Shown here piece after piece: positions 18,744 through 28,799 of a stretch of DNA of 34,924 nt. The notes below the pieces were generated by a model. That model was not told the origin of the DNA and made no database searches. It worked only from the letters and a program-made list of their open reading frames with translations. The stretch lies in NCBI GenBank assembly GCA_024243835.1, contig JALPMN010000613.1, positions 1-34,924 of the forward strand, written 5' to 3'. A program made the translations under genes and the position numbers. Within the stretch, counting starts at the first letter, position 1, and each line of letters begins with the position of its first letter. This DNA is from Enteropsectra breve. Taxonomy: Eukaryota > Microsporidia.

Positions 18744-19802
18744 ATGGGAGAAAAGATTTTAGTTGTAGGAAGCGGTGGCATAGGCTGTGAGCTGCTGAAG
18801 CTGCTGGCAATTGACCGCACAAACGACATAGTGGTGATAGACGATGATACGATTGACTATTCGAATCTAAACAGACAGTTTCTTTTTGTGAAAAAAGATG
18901 TTGACTGCAGCAAGGCGGTTACTGCAGCTGCAAAATTGCAAGAATCTGGGGAGGGAAGCCTCAAGATAAAAGGAATATGCTCCAAAATAAATGAATTCAA
19001 AGATATAGAGTGGTACAAGCAGTTCGACATCGTTTACAACTGCCTTGACAACAACGAAACGAGGTCGTTTGTAAATCAGCGCTGCCATGCTGCAGGCATC
19101 CCGCTGGTCGATGGCGGCAGTGCTGAGTGGCTGGGCCAGTCTTTTTTTAACGGCGCTGAGTGCTTTGACTGCCTTCCCAAAAAGACCGATAAAATCTTTC
19201 CTGTGTGCACGATCAGACAAAAACCAACAAAATTTGAGCACTGCCTTGTTTGGGCTGAAAGCCAGACAGAGAGCGATGACGATGCCGGTGTTAAACGCGT
19301 AAAAATACAAGAAGAGGCCGAGACCGACAAAATTTATGAAATGGCATGCGCACGTGCAGCTGAATTCAACATCAAGCCAATGACGCTGCTGGAAAGCGAA
19401 ACGTTCTTGAAAAGAATTGTGCCTTCCATTTCAACAACAAATGCGCTGGTGGCTTCACTCATGGTCATAACGCGACAGACAAAACGGAATTATTTTTTGG
19501 TTCAGGGAAGGAGCATCTTTCTTCCCGTAGATCTGCATGCACCAAATAAAAACTGCATAACTTGTGGAATACCAACATACATCTGTAAAGTAAACCCAGA
19601 AACGAAAATATGCGATTTTTTAGAAAAATTCGGTGGCACAACGCTGATCCATGAAGAAAACACCTATGAATTTGCCGATGATACACGGCTACAGAATTTC
19701 AATCATGAGTTCATGCTGTGCCTTAAAAATGACTACAGATACAGGATATATTTTGAGCTTGACCCAGAGAGCACGGAAATTGCATACAAAAGAATTAGAT
19801 AA
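18744..19802 (+). CDS. UBA2: SUMO-activating enzyme E1 subunit UBA2
   Basis: UBA2 with AOS1 adenylates SUMO and carries it as a thioester. Residues 5-17 have the nucleotide-binding ILVVGSGGIGCEL. DDDTIDYSNLNRQFLF (33-48) is the ubiquitin-like E1 signature with the Mg/ATP and Arg contacts. The catalytic cysteine is C155 in FPVCTIRQKP, the characteristic UBA2 active-site context. Zinc ligands are C140 and C143 (AECFDC) and C271 and C274 (CITCG). HCLVWA (166-171) is also typical of UBA2. At 352 residues it is far shorter than yeast UBA2 (636): the catalytic-cysteine domain is cut down and the ubiquitin-fold domain (about 280-352) ends early. The ATG at 18744 is preceded by TATCCATAGAA and lacks a good CCC, but the frame begins exactly at the Rossmann fold. 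Confidence 0.9.
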   Translation: MGEKILVVGSGGIGCELLKLLAIDRTNDIVVIDDDTIDYSNLNRQFLFVKKDVDCSKAVTAAAKLQESGEGSLKIKGICSKINEFKDIEWYKQFDIVYNCLDNNETRSFVNQRCHAAGIPLVDGGSAEWLGQSFFNGAECFDCLPKKTDKIFPVCTIRQKPTKFEHCLVWAESQTESDDDAGVKRVKIQEEAETDKIYEMACARAAEFNIKPMTLLESETFLKRIVPSISTTNALVASLMVITRQTKRNYFLVQGRSIFLPVDLHAPNKNCITCGIPTYICKVNPETKICDFLEKFGGTTLIHEENTYEFADDTRLQNFNHEFMLCLKNDYRYRIYFELDPESTEIAYKRIR

Positions 19803-19992
19803 ATGCAGTAGCACAGTCAGTTCAGAATGCGGAAAGAAGCAATCAACATAAAAAAAAGCAATTTAATTAAAATGGTAGAATTAAAGGTATCTTTAATTGT
19901 CTTGATAGACATTATAGTAAGGAGCTTATTTAGTGTATTTAAAATATTAGACTGGGATTTTTTAATATTAAAATGCACGATTTATTAAAATT

Positions 19993-21021
19993 TTACTTAT
20001 TTTCAAGTTTAGGAGTTTTTAGGGCATCAAATAAAACATCGACAGAAGCCTTTTCATAGCATATTTTGTATACTGAAAAGCAAATTGGAAACCTTTCAAA
20101 ATTGATATTTCTGTGCTCTAGCCACTTATAAAGTGCCTGGGCGGTGCCAGGGCCCTGCAAAAACTGTCCATTGAGTTTTTTCTCTTCGTACTTTTCAAAA
20201 TTGTCCCCACAGGTGCCAAGCTCAATCCCGAATTTGTAGTTTCTTCCCGCCAAGCAGCTTGTGAGCAGATCCTCCAAGCAGTGTGGGCTGTTCACGTCCA
20301 TTTTATAGCCCATCTCCTCGGAAATCCCTGCAATTTCATCAAGCCCTCTCTTAAAGATTACTGCTTGGGTATTCCTCCCCCAGTTGCATCCTTCAGCTAT
20401 TCCAAAGGCTAGGCTTATGACGTTTTTCACTGCTCCTCCCAGCTCAATGGACTCATTATACTGGCAGCATTTTACCTGAAAGTACTCATTCGAAAATATA
20501 TCTGTAAAATATTCGCTGTAAGAATCATTCCCACTAACTGCAAGCGATGCCTCACAGAGCTTTCCTTCAGCCACTTCTGATGCGATATTCGCTCCCATCA
20601 GCGCCGAACAGTCAATTCTTAGCACGCTCTCGATGTATCTGCTCGGCATCATTAATTCTCCCTCGTCTTGGCCGTGTATTAAGCCTTTAATTAAACTTAT
20701 TCCAAAGCTTTCTTTCTTGATTTTGAGAGTCTTTACAATACCTATGAATTGGTGTGGCACGCAAAAAACAAGAACATCGCAGTCTGAGATATCGGTGGAT
20801 GTGCGAGATACGATGTTTAACGGCAGTGTGATGCCTGGGAGATACTTCTCGTTGATGTGCCTGTTGTTGATCATTTCGGATATCTTCTCGCCATTAACCT
20901 CCTCTTCATGAGTCCAGAGAATGACCTCATTCTCTATGCTTTTTCTTCCTACTGCATTCTCAGCAATTACCTTCGCCACGGTTGTTCCCCAGTTACCATT
21001 GCCCACCACACAGACTTTCAT
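19993..21021 (-). CDS. GPD1: NAD-dependent glycerol-3-phosphate dehydrogenase
   Basis: This enzyme interconverts dihydroxyacetone phosphate and glycerol-3-phosphate with NADH, linking glycolysis to lipid synthesis and redox balance. Microsporidia also have a mitosomal FAD-linked partner forming a shuttle. The 342-residue protein begins at the Rossmann motif VVGNGNWGTTVAK (5-17), with no targeting extension, so a cytosolic location is expected. Further blocks are VFCVPHQF (85-92), LIKGL with K112, GANIASEV with N145, the catalytic GGAVKN with K199, and DLLTSCLAGRN (D251, R260) matching the substrate-binding helix. GPGTAQALY follows near the C-terminus. The length is normal. The start on its own strand is preceded by CCC (GGG at 21023-21025). 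The gene converges on UBA2, leaving 190 bases between stops. Confidence 0.95.
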   Translation of the reverse strand: MKVCVVGNGNWGTTVAKVIAENAVGRKSIENEVILWTHEEEVNGEKISEMINNRHINEKYLPGITLPLNIVSRTSTDISDCDVLVFCVPHQFIGIVKTLKIKKESFGISLIKGLIHGQDEGELMMPSRYIESVLRIDCSALMGANIASEVAEGKLCEASLAVSGNDSYSEYFTDIFSNEYFQVKCCQYNESIELGGAVKNVISLAFGIAEGCNWGRNTQAVIFKRGLDEIAGISEEMGYKMDVNSPHCLEDLLTSCLAGRNYKFGIELGTCGDNFEKYEEKKLNGQFLQGPGTAQALYKWLEHRNINFERFPICFSVYKICYEKASVDVLFDALKTPKLENK

Positions 21022-21632
21022 TGGGATTGCACTACAAAATTATATTTTACTACGAATCTCAAACAATTTATTTTAAGACGCTTAAAGCAAATTTTATGCT
21101 AATAGGTAAATGGTTGTTGTTAATATAAGAAGGATTATTCATATAATGGGTATTTGATTAAATAAATTTAGAAAGGTAATAATCATTCAACAGCTGTAAA
21201 CGAAATGGTCATTTTTACTCTGCTTTTAAGTAAATCTTATTGTAAAGAATTAATGATCGTAGCATTTATGGCCAAAAGATAACAAAGATACATTTAAAAT
21301 GACTTCATCTAGGCCTGGAACAAGTTCAATGATTAATCTCTTACTTCTTTTTATCATCAAGACTTTAAATGTAAAAACTGTTCCTTTAACAAACAGATTC
21401 TAGTTTAAACATATTGTTCAATATCCTTCATGGAATAGGGGTCCTTGCATATAGATCGATTTCCTCTTTCAAATAGTGTCGAGTAATCTCTGCTTCCCGG
21501 ATGTGATAATTTGGTACAAAGATATTTATGATTCTGTCATTTCGCTTCATTGCTTTAATACAGACTAATTAAAAATTCCTTTTATATTATTTTTTAAAAA
21601 AAGTATAATAAAGTTTAAAAAATTTTCACCCC
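21022..21632. other. Divergent upstream region of GPD1 and family B1
   Basis: This is 611 AT-rich bases with no open frame carrying a start signal and no RNA gene seen. The final 30 bases hold the conserved family B start element, listed separately. Confidence 0.55.
21603..21632 (+). promoter_or_regulatory. Family B start element, copy 1
   Basis: GTATAATAAAGTTTAAAAAA then TTTTCACCCC runs directly into the ATG. It shares the ATAAAGTTTAAAA core, the TTTT box and the CCC-ATG join with the elements before the other two family B genes at 28800 and 30563. Confidence 0.65.
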
Positions 21633-22439
21633 ATGAGGATTTTACTTTTATTCGCTGGATACTATGCAAAAACTGCACTAAATTCTGGGGGAAATGATTT
21701 AAAACACTGTTCTCCGCAGCAATGTCCGGACGGTAGAGCCGAGTGCTTTAGTTTAATGCTTGATGGATTCAAAGGAAAAGATGCTATTGCAGATGTTAAT
21801 GACAAACAACGCTTGCTCATATTTACTAACCAGAAAGATAAATCTGAAGTCTTGAAGCTATACTTGAAAAGTGAGCGTCTCAAAAGATGCATTCCTCTGC
21901 TCGAGTACTTTTGCGATTGTTTTGGATACGATCTTTGTACATCCAACAAAGTTCTCTTGTGCAGTGGAGTTAATGAAAAACTTAGTTTCATATACAAAGA
22001 AAATGGTCGCTGGTTTTATCCCAAAGACTATGGGATGCTCTTCAGGAAAAACTACCTAAAGCTAATCGAAGACGATGTTGACATCTCTTGCTACTATAGG
22101 AAAGACTATACTGAAGAGACAAGTGTACCTGAGAGCAAAGAGGATATTGTGGATATTCCCAAGTACAAGCCCGCGTCTTGTTTCTGCAAATTTGACGAAG
22201 ACGAGCCAAGAGGATGGTCAGAGCAAAGATATTTCTCCGAGCGACAAAAATGGCCCGAACTAAAAGAACCAAGAGATTGGGGTAAAATATTTGAGGGAAT
22301 AAGATACGTCATCTTATTTACGGCAGAAATACTATTTATTCTGTGCCTTGCTGCTGGCGCAGTATATCTTGTAACGCTAGGCGTAAAGTATTTTATATTT
22401 GGCATACTAGGAATTGGTTGTTTTGTCTTTGATTTATAA
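21633..22439 (+). CDS. Orphan membrane protein, family B member 1
   Basis: The function is unknown. The 268-residue protein opens with a short hydrophobic leader (MRILLLFAGYYA), probably a signal peptide. It is related to the proteins at 28800 and 30563 (minus). Shared blocks are C38-Phe-Ser with LML; a segment with Leu-x-Leu-Lys; PLLEYFCDCFGYD at 88-100 (Cys94 and Cys96); and LFRKNYLKLIE near 136-146. The C-terminus (about 225-268) is almost wholly hydrophobic, forming one or two membrane spans and ending at the stop with no cytosolic tail. Between them lies an acidic, Pro- and Trp-containing linker. This is the most diverged of the three members. A leader plus a C-terminal anchor suggests an exported or surface-membrane protein, which is inference. 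Confidence 0.75.
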   Translation: MRILLLFAGYYAKTALNSGGNDLKHCSPQQCPDGRAECFSLMLDGFKGKDAIADVNDKQRLLIFTNQKDKSEVLKLYLKSERLKRCIPLLEYFCDCFGYDLCTSNKVLLCSGVNEKLSFIYKENGRWFYPKDYGMLFRKNYLKLIEDDVDISCYYRKDYTEETSVPESKEDIVDIPKYKPASCFCKFDEDEPRGWSEQRYFSERQKWPELKEPRDWGKIFEGIRYVILFTAEILFILCLAAGAVYLVTLGVKYFIFGILGIGCFVFDL

Positions 22440-23289
22440 GGCGAGTGTATGTGCTTTAACAAATTATAGGAAGTTCCATATATTTATCCCGAATGGTGTA
22501 TTTCTAACTGAGGCTTCAGCACCTGTTCCCAGAGAGAATTTCAAGATTGAAAATTAAAGCATAAAAATAACTGAATATATGTATTTTCTATAAGATGCGA
22601 GTTTAAAAATTATTTTAGTTGCCAAGGTGTCGCTAATTCATTTCGAGCGTTCAAACATTCAATACCGAATTTACTTAGATCTGCGCTGCTTTTTTTCCTT
22701 AAAAGTCGTATATTTACGCTTTTTTAAAGAAATACTAGAAAAATACTCTATTTTTTAACATAAGCGGTTTATAATTAAGTCTTCAAAGGTTACTCCTCTA
22801 CCAAGTAGAATGGAGCTCTGTATTTCAATGTTCTCTTAGACTTTAATTATAGTCCATTGTAAACAGAAATATTACCCAAAATGTTCCTCTCCCTAGTCTG
22901 CCACCGTTTCAATTAAATCAAAAAGCTGGGTTATCTGAATTTATTGTGAATATTGCTGCGCATTTTTAAAATCTTGCTTATTTGCTACGAATTAGCATCT
23001 CATATCAAAAAGTAACAAGTGTTGTGGCTACAGTTGTACAGCAAGTTAAGTTTCATTTTCGTATCAATAGCTAAACCATTCATTGAAAACATTTAAAAAA
23101 CGAAGAGATGTATGCTAAAAAGAACAAAGGTATACAAAGTACAGCACAAACAATTAAACATACAACTATTTTCAAATGGTATCGTATCACCTTACTAAAT
23201 GTACTTAGCCATTTAATTGCTTATAGAATGATTTTTTTTAAACAATCAAATCATTTTATTTCAAAATTTTTTAAAAGTCTTTTCAAGCC
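22440..23289. other. Intergenic, no gene seen
   Basis: This is 850 AT-rich bases. One open frame (23108-23383) crosses into the next gene in another frame, lacks a C-rich start context and is Lys/Phe-rich by composition, so I do not call it. AAAATTTT at 23263-23270 and CC at 23288-23289 belong to the next gene. Confidence 0.5.
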
Positions 23290-25614
23290 ATGCGGATCGG
23301 AGATTTTTTGCCGCAGTTCCTTACGGAGGCATTTTCTCCAGTACCATTCACTAGTGAATATGACCGAGAACTATCAGTGGTGATCAACTGGGGCGGAAGT
23401 GCGAAATCTAAATTTCTACTCTCTGAGGTATTTTCATCTGACATGCTCAAGAACAAAATTACTCGCAATAATAAATATGTCGGTGAATCACTACTTAAAG
23501 CTACAAAGCTTTCAGTGAAGCATCAAAGAGAGGTCCCCGAGGATCCTATTGAAACACGGTGTGATTTCTATGAGCTATATTTAAAAATACTCGATGGAAT
23601 GCCGTTCGAGGCTTGTGAGGATCTGCAATCCTATAGTGAAAAGATTAAGGGTTGTATTGCTGAGAACACAGACGCTATGAAGCTTTTAAAAAATATAGAT
23701 GGCTGCACCATGCCAGAAATAAACGTATTTATTTATTACGATCCCGGCTTGCTATTTCAAATGCGCAGCCATTTATTTGTCAAAATAAATACGCAAATAA
23801 GCCCAGAAATGTTAGAAGATCTGCTCGATGACTACGAGTTTTTCATTTTTGATGAAATGTCAGCGACAGATATTTTTCTTCAATTTTCTGATAATAGAAA
23901 TGCCCATCTTAAAATCAAACGCAGCACTCTTTTTGGCATTAATTTACACTGCTTGCTGCAGAAGCAAGGAATGCTGCAGGACTTTATGGATGCGTTTTTC
24001 AATAAGCCTAATGAAGATGTCAGTTCTACTGTACAAAGCGAAATATCTAGGAACAGTGATAAAGTAGAGCGAAATGTATTCTACTCTAACTTTGCTGCAA
24101 ATTTTGCATCTTTCAAGAGCTTAAAGTTCATAGAGCCCTTGTTTCGTTTAATAAAAATAGGATACAACGAGGAGACTAATGAGCCAGAATCAGTGAATTT
24201 TATCGAAGAACTCAGTAAAATGAGATACACGTTTGGACCGAATAATGAAACAGAGCTTTATAGCAGCTCTGGTGATATTGATTTTGAGCCTGTTTCTTTT
24301 CTTAATGCGGCAAATGAAAAAAATCCAATTTTAAGAAATCCTGTTCAACTTAAAGCCATACTTCTTGAAAAAATAATAAGCAATTTTGATAAGATGCTCT
24401 GTGCAGTGCTAAAGTTTCTTCCACAGATCAAATCACTGGATCTGATAAATTCACCCACTTCAAGATATAACCTTTCGTGTTCAGATAAGCATTCTTATTT
24501 TGACATGCTCACTGATTATGTTTTGAGTGATAGGACTGTTGTAAACAATCTGGCTGGATTTAGTGTATTTGGCTTCACTTGCCTGACAGGAAAAGCAATA
24601 TTGTTTTTGAAGCAGTGCAAATTTGTGAGATTCGGCATGCGGGGAATATGCACCAGTGCAGAAGTACCGGTTTTGTATTTGCTCTTTAAGAAAGAGAGCC
24701 GAGCAACGATCAAGAAGCTGCATGAAAAATATGGGATGAAAGACAATAATTTGGAGTGCGATACTAATGCCAGCTATGAAGAATACAACAACTTAAGAAA
24801 TTCCGTCACACACTTAACGAGTAATGAAATAATGGCTAGACTCGCTGTAAAATACTATCTAATAAAAAATATCAAAAGTGCCTCAATTCGTTTGCAACCT
24901 TACACCAACCGGCGTTTGTTTAGTAATGAGCTCGATACTCTTGAGGAATTCAGCAGCTACATTGAAAACATTGAAAAAATAAGGCCGGAACCCCTCCTGC
25001 TGGATAGTTTAGAAATACAGCTGTACCCATTCGGCGAAGATATCAGGTATATTCTTTTGAACACAATATCACAACAGGACTATATCTTGTTTCTCTGCAA
25101 TGATATAATAAGAAGAGCCACCCCCAATTATAAGGTCTCTAATCTAGTTTTATCAAACAGTGAGGGATATAGGGCTATTTCCAATTATGAAGAGTGTATC
25201 GGGGCTTTTGCTGTTTCGAGTAACATTTTGGAAATTGCACTTTACGAGTTGTGTGCAGAATACTTTGAGGGCGACTTTTTGAACATCTTAGAAGCCTTTA
25301 AATTTAATGGCAACAAAATTGTGCTGAAGCTAGCAGCAGCTGAAAATTTCGTCTACGAAAACGAATGCACAATTTTACATACAATTAAAGATTACACACT
25401 GCACATGATAGATTGTATATACGAATGGCATATTCATAATAATTCTCTGAATAGTTTAATTATTCGATTCCAATCACTTAAATTTTTCGTCGCAGATGCC
25501 GATGCAATCAAGAAACAAGTATGCGACTATATTTTGGAGCAGCTGCCTGACTACGAGACTCCATTCGATAGATTCATGAGTATAGAGGAAAGGATTACAT
25601 TTGAAATAGCATAA
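23290..25614 (+). CDS. Large orphan protein, 774 residues
   Basis: The family was not recognised. The protein is mostly helical in appearance, of mixed charge, with no signal peptide, no membrane span and no catalytic motif I can identify. Many short stretches alternate Leu/Ile with polar residues, for example LLLDSLEIQLYPF, VSNLVLSNSEGY and LNSLIIRFQSLKFF in the C-terminal third. These could be degenerate leucine-rich repeats or ordinary helices. An internal Asp/Glu-rich segment runs at about 165-195 (LEDLLDDYEFFIFDE). The start is supported by AAAATTTT and a CC directly before the ATG. It lies just upstream of a broken frame of similar length, but I see no convincing similarity between the two proteins. 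Confidence 0.7.
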   Translation: MRIGDFLPQFLTEAFSPVPFTSEYDRELSVVINWGGSAKSKFLLSEVFSSDMLKNKITRNNKYVGESLLKATKLSVKHQREVPEDPIETRCDFYELYLKILDGMPFEACEDLQSYSEKIKGCIAENTDAMKLLKNIDGCTMPEINVFIYYDPGLLFQMRSHLFVKINTQISPEMLEDLLDDYEFFIFDEMSATDIFLQFSDNRNAHLKIKRSTLFGINLHCLLQKQGMLQDFMDAFFNKPNEDVSSTVQSEISRNSDKVERNVFYSNFAANFASFKSLKFIEPLFRLIKIGYNEETNEPESVNFIEELSKMRYTFGPNNETELYSSSGDIDFEPVSFLNAANEKNPILRNPVQLKAILLEKIISNFDKMLCAVLKFLPQIKSLDLINSPTSRYNLSCSDKHSYFDMLTDYVLSDRTVVNNLAGFSVFGFTCLTGKAILFLKQCKFVRFGMRGICTSAEVPVLYLLFKKESRATIKKLHEKYGMKDNNLECDTNASYEEYNNLRNSVTHLTSNEIMARLAVKYYLIKNIKSASIRLQPYTNRRLFSNELDTLEEFSSYIENIEKIRPEPLLLDSLEIQLYPFGEDIRYILLNTISQQDYILFLCNDIIRRATPNYKVSNLVLSNSEGYRAISNYEECIGAFAVSSNILEIALYELCAEYFEGDFLNILEAFKFNGNKIVLKLAAAENFVYENECTILHTIKDYTLHMIDCIYEWHIHNNSLNSLIIRFQSLKFFVADADAIKKQVCDYILEQLPDYETPFDRFMSIEERITFEIA

Positions 25615-26047
25615 CAAAATAAAGATGACAAACTAGCCTTAAAATGATAGCAGAACTTCGATAAACGGTTATTAATTTGATATTAAAATAAAATATTTTT
25701 CTTGAATGTGATTAATTATATTTAAGGTCTTGCCTTTCAACCGATGGAGCTACACATTAGAATTATGAGACTATTTTAAGCTTATTTATAACGGACCTTA
25801 GTTTATGAGGATCTGTTTGGAGTTGAATCCTAGCATTATTAAGGCTCGTTATTTTTCTCAATGCCAAGTCAAATAACATGAGTTAGAATGAAGTTCAATT
25901 CACTTTAAATCTTGGCTTCACTGAATTTTTACATTTGTAACATACAAGGCCCTTTTAACTACCCCAAAAGCTCCTGAAGTGAACGGCTTGCCTTAATGAA
26001 AGTAGAAAAATTTATCACACAATTTTAAAATTGCGTAAGGTAGCCCC
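25615..26047. other. Intergenic, no gene seen
   Basis: This is 433 AT-rich bases. Its end holds the A/T box AATTTTAAAATT at 26021-26032 and CCCC at 26044-26047, the start signal of the broken gene that follows. Confidence 0.55.
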
Positions 26048-28568
26048 ATGAAACTATTTTCGCTGCCTGCAACGCTTTTTGGCATGTCTATGATTGAGAA
26101 GGCTGTCGATGCAGATGAGCTGCTTAATTATGCCTCTAACAATATAAATTGCACAAATTTCGATGAAATGCGCTGCTCTAGATGTGAGAGAAAGATTTTT
26201 GTTGATGTAAGTTCCTCGGTCTTCAGACAAAATTCTGATTACTATGCTAGAATCAAGAATTACAAGAACTTTAAGGTATATTATTTGATCAAAGTGCAGC
26301 AAAAAATGGCTATTTATCACATATCATGATGTATTTTGCGTTATATTTTAGCACAAGGCGCAAACAGTGGAAGGTATAGGCGCACGGCTCTAGATATCTT
26401 TGAGACTGATTCCTCGCATAGAGATGAGGCGATTACCATTTGTGAATATATGATGGTTCAAAGCATGCGAGAGGCATTTGAATCAAATTACAAACATTCA
26501 AACTGGGCCCTGGATTATTCCACCGCTCTAGACATTGACTTTATCGATTTACTGGAATTAGTAAGACCGAACCTAGAGATATCCATGGAGATGTCAAAAA
26601 GAGTCCACGCCTCCAAACAGTTAGCAAAGAGCTATATTCTTGAGCGTATTAACATTTACATATCTCTCATAAAACCAAAACCGGATTTTGAGGAAATCAT
26701 GCGGTTGCTTAAAGAATTTGTTATTAGGAATCGGAACTACAGAAAAATCATTTATTTTAATATTGCCGACGAGATCTCACATGCAATCTCAGAGGCTAAA
26801 ATATCAGCCAAAGAAATGCTTTGCCATTGCCTGGACATAATACAAATATCATGCTATTACGGAGACAGCATGCTGGTCCATCTATACAGAATAATGATTC
26901 AAAATTTCTTTTTGCTAAAACCCGGAAAGACAGATGTAATGTGCCTGTTTGAGTCTTTAATTGGCACCGAAAAAGGAATAGTTTTGAAATACATCGACAT
27001 AGATGAAATAAAATGCTGCAAAATGCCCGGACCCATTGAAATATTTGCGTTTCCTCAAAAAGATTGGCAGCCCGTATTTCTATAATGCAGACTTGCTCAA
27101 ATCGTATGTTCTAAGCAACAGCTTTAGTTTTGTCATTCACTATCTTTTACAGGACAGGCAGGTGACTCATACGGTAATTAACTGGCTAATTAAAAAATAT
27201 ATGTGCACCAATGTAGTCTTAGAAGATCCTCTTTCACAAAGTTTCTATTTTCCCAGAATCATAAAAATAGCAAACGAGCTCAAAAATAACAAAAACGACG
27301 AAGCTGTAAAGAAAAAGCTTGAGCATGCTTTGTATGGGTGTCTTCTGCAAACATTGTTCTTTTCGCTGTCAAGAGAATATGATTCTGCCTTCTTTGTACG
27401 TTGGCTCCAAACAGCATACTACTTCAGTAAATTTAGATCCTGCAATATACTGCCGCTTACAAGGCCCTTCAAACATTTCACGCTATTCGATAGCGGCAAA
27501 GAGTTTGGCGTCAACTTTATTTACAGAATTGTGCGCAAGCAAGACTCTGACTTCTGGCTATATGCCTGGAAATGTGCAAATATCACGTATAACCTGAAAA
27601 TTTATAATGAAGTCGTGAATGATGAGAAGCTCAAGGACTTGCTTAAAGCTTTGATCAATTCAAACGTTCCACTGCCTCTATCTCTTTGGAAATCAATGAC
27701 AAAGATTTTTACATCAAAGGAAGAGCGCTTGCTAAATAAGTTCCTGTGCAATCTCAAAACGCAGCCAACACTCTACGAATGCGTTACAACAAAAACAATA
27801 GAGCGTCTCGTTTTATAAGACGTAAAAAGTAAAAAGGCTGCATATTTGGGGTCAATGCTCCTGGCAGTTAAAAATAAATATGTACTGGATAAACTGCCAC
27901 CGGCCGATGTCAAAAAATGGTGCATGGTTTTTCGTATCGAGATGTTTATTGATGTTCTGCTAGATAAAGCCGCAAGCACTGCATTCGAACTGCTTTTTAT
28001 CACGAGATACATGGAAATAATTTGGAAGCATTTGGATCACATTACTTCTCAGTTTGATTTGCTCACAAACCGACTAAAAGTAATGGGCAGTTTCATTGCA
28101 CTGCTCCGGAAGCTTGATTACCACGGTATCAAAGAAAGACTAGTTGCTAGCATAAGAAAATCTAGCAACCCTCACCTGTTTGCTAATCTTTTGTATGCGC
28201 ATTTGGAATTTCGTGATGAGAAAATATGCCTTTTAGAGGATCTAATCAAATATAAGATGCAGAGCTGTAGAAAAAGGTCTCTTTTGAATAAAGCAAAGCT
28301 TCTGCAACAAGTGACTCTTCAAAGAGTCAAAATTGAAGAAGCGTTGATTAGTGGAGGCCTGCTGCAATTCACAGCACAAAAGCCGTCTAACCACACCGCA
28401 TATCTTTTGCTTACGCTGTTTAGAGAAAATAAGCTTGTTTCGCCTCTTAGCCACATAATTTCGGAAGGCGCTTCTTTTATAAGTGAGCTTAAGTACCAGC
28501 ATAGTTTAATTTATAAGCGAATTTTAGAAGAAACGCTAATCATTCCCGAATCTCTAATCGCATCTTAA
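26048..28568 (+). pseudogene. Broken large orphan gene (two stops, one frameshift)
   Basis: Four consecutive open segments read as one protein of about 840 codons. Segment 1 (26048-26329) has a strong start, CCCC directly before the ATG. It ends at an in-frame TGA (26327-26329), after which the same frame continues without another stop to 27085. A +1 shift is then needed around the AAAAAG run at 27056-27061, where one A too many would explain it, and the next frame runs from about 27062 to a TAA at 27816-27818. That frame in turn continues beyond the TAA to 28568. All segments have similar helical, Leu/Ile/Lys-rich composition and no signal peptide or known motif. The homopolymer shift could be a sequencing error, but two separate stop substitutions favour true decay. 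Function is unknown; no similarity to other genes here is evident. Confidence 0.6.
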
Positions 28569-28770
28569 CATGAATGTTTATAGTAATAAGTTTTTGATTT
28601 CCATACTCGAACGTACTGTTGATTTAAACACAACTCCGCTATTATAGAGAATACATTAGTTATATGTCTGGTACTACCTTATTTTTCTAATAGCTGTTTA
28701 TACAGTACAGGCATTTGATTCTTTTCAGAAAAACTTCTTTTTTAGTAAAAACATAAAAAATTTGAAAAAG

Positions 28771-28799
28771 TATATTAAAGTTTAAAATTTTTAAAGCCC
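28771..28799 (+). promoter_or_regulatory. Family B start element, copy 2
   Basis: The element is TAT followed by ATTAAAGTTTAAAATTTTTA, then AAGCCC directly before the ATG at 28800. It matches the minus-strand element before 30563 at all but one position over about 28 bases. Confidence 0.75.

Noticed and set aside
23108..23383. 91-codon open frame before the 774-residue gene
   Set aside because: It overlaps the well-supported start of the next gene in a different frame and has AT-driven composition (Lys, Phe, Ile, His).
26207..26351. Possible spliceosomal intron removing the TGA at 26327, with GTAAGT at 26207 as donor or GTATAT at 26276 and TTTTAG ending at 26351 as acceptor
   Set aside because: Both pairings give lengths (145 and 76) that are not multiples of three and throw the downstream frame into an early stop. 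No branch-point sequence is seen. Donors in the right phase (26184, 26211) are poor.
27036..27085. Programmed +1 frameshift at CTCAAAAAG
   Set aside because: The same gene also has two in-frame stops with no recoding context, so decay or sequencing error is simpler. Left open only in the finding on the broken gene.
23290..28568. The 774-residue protein and the broken gene as duplicates
   Set aside because: Similar length and adjacency, but no run of matching residues when read side by side.
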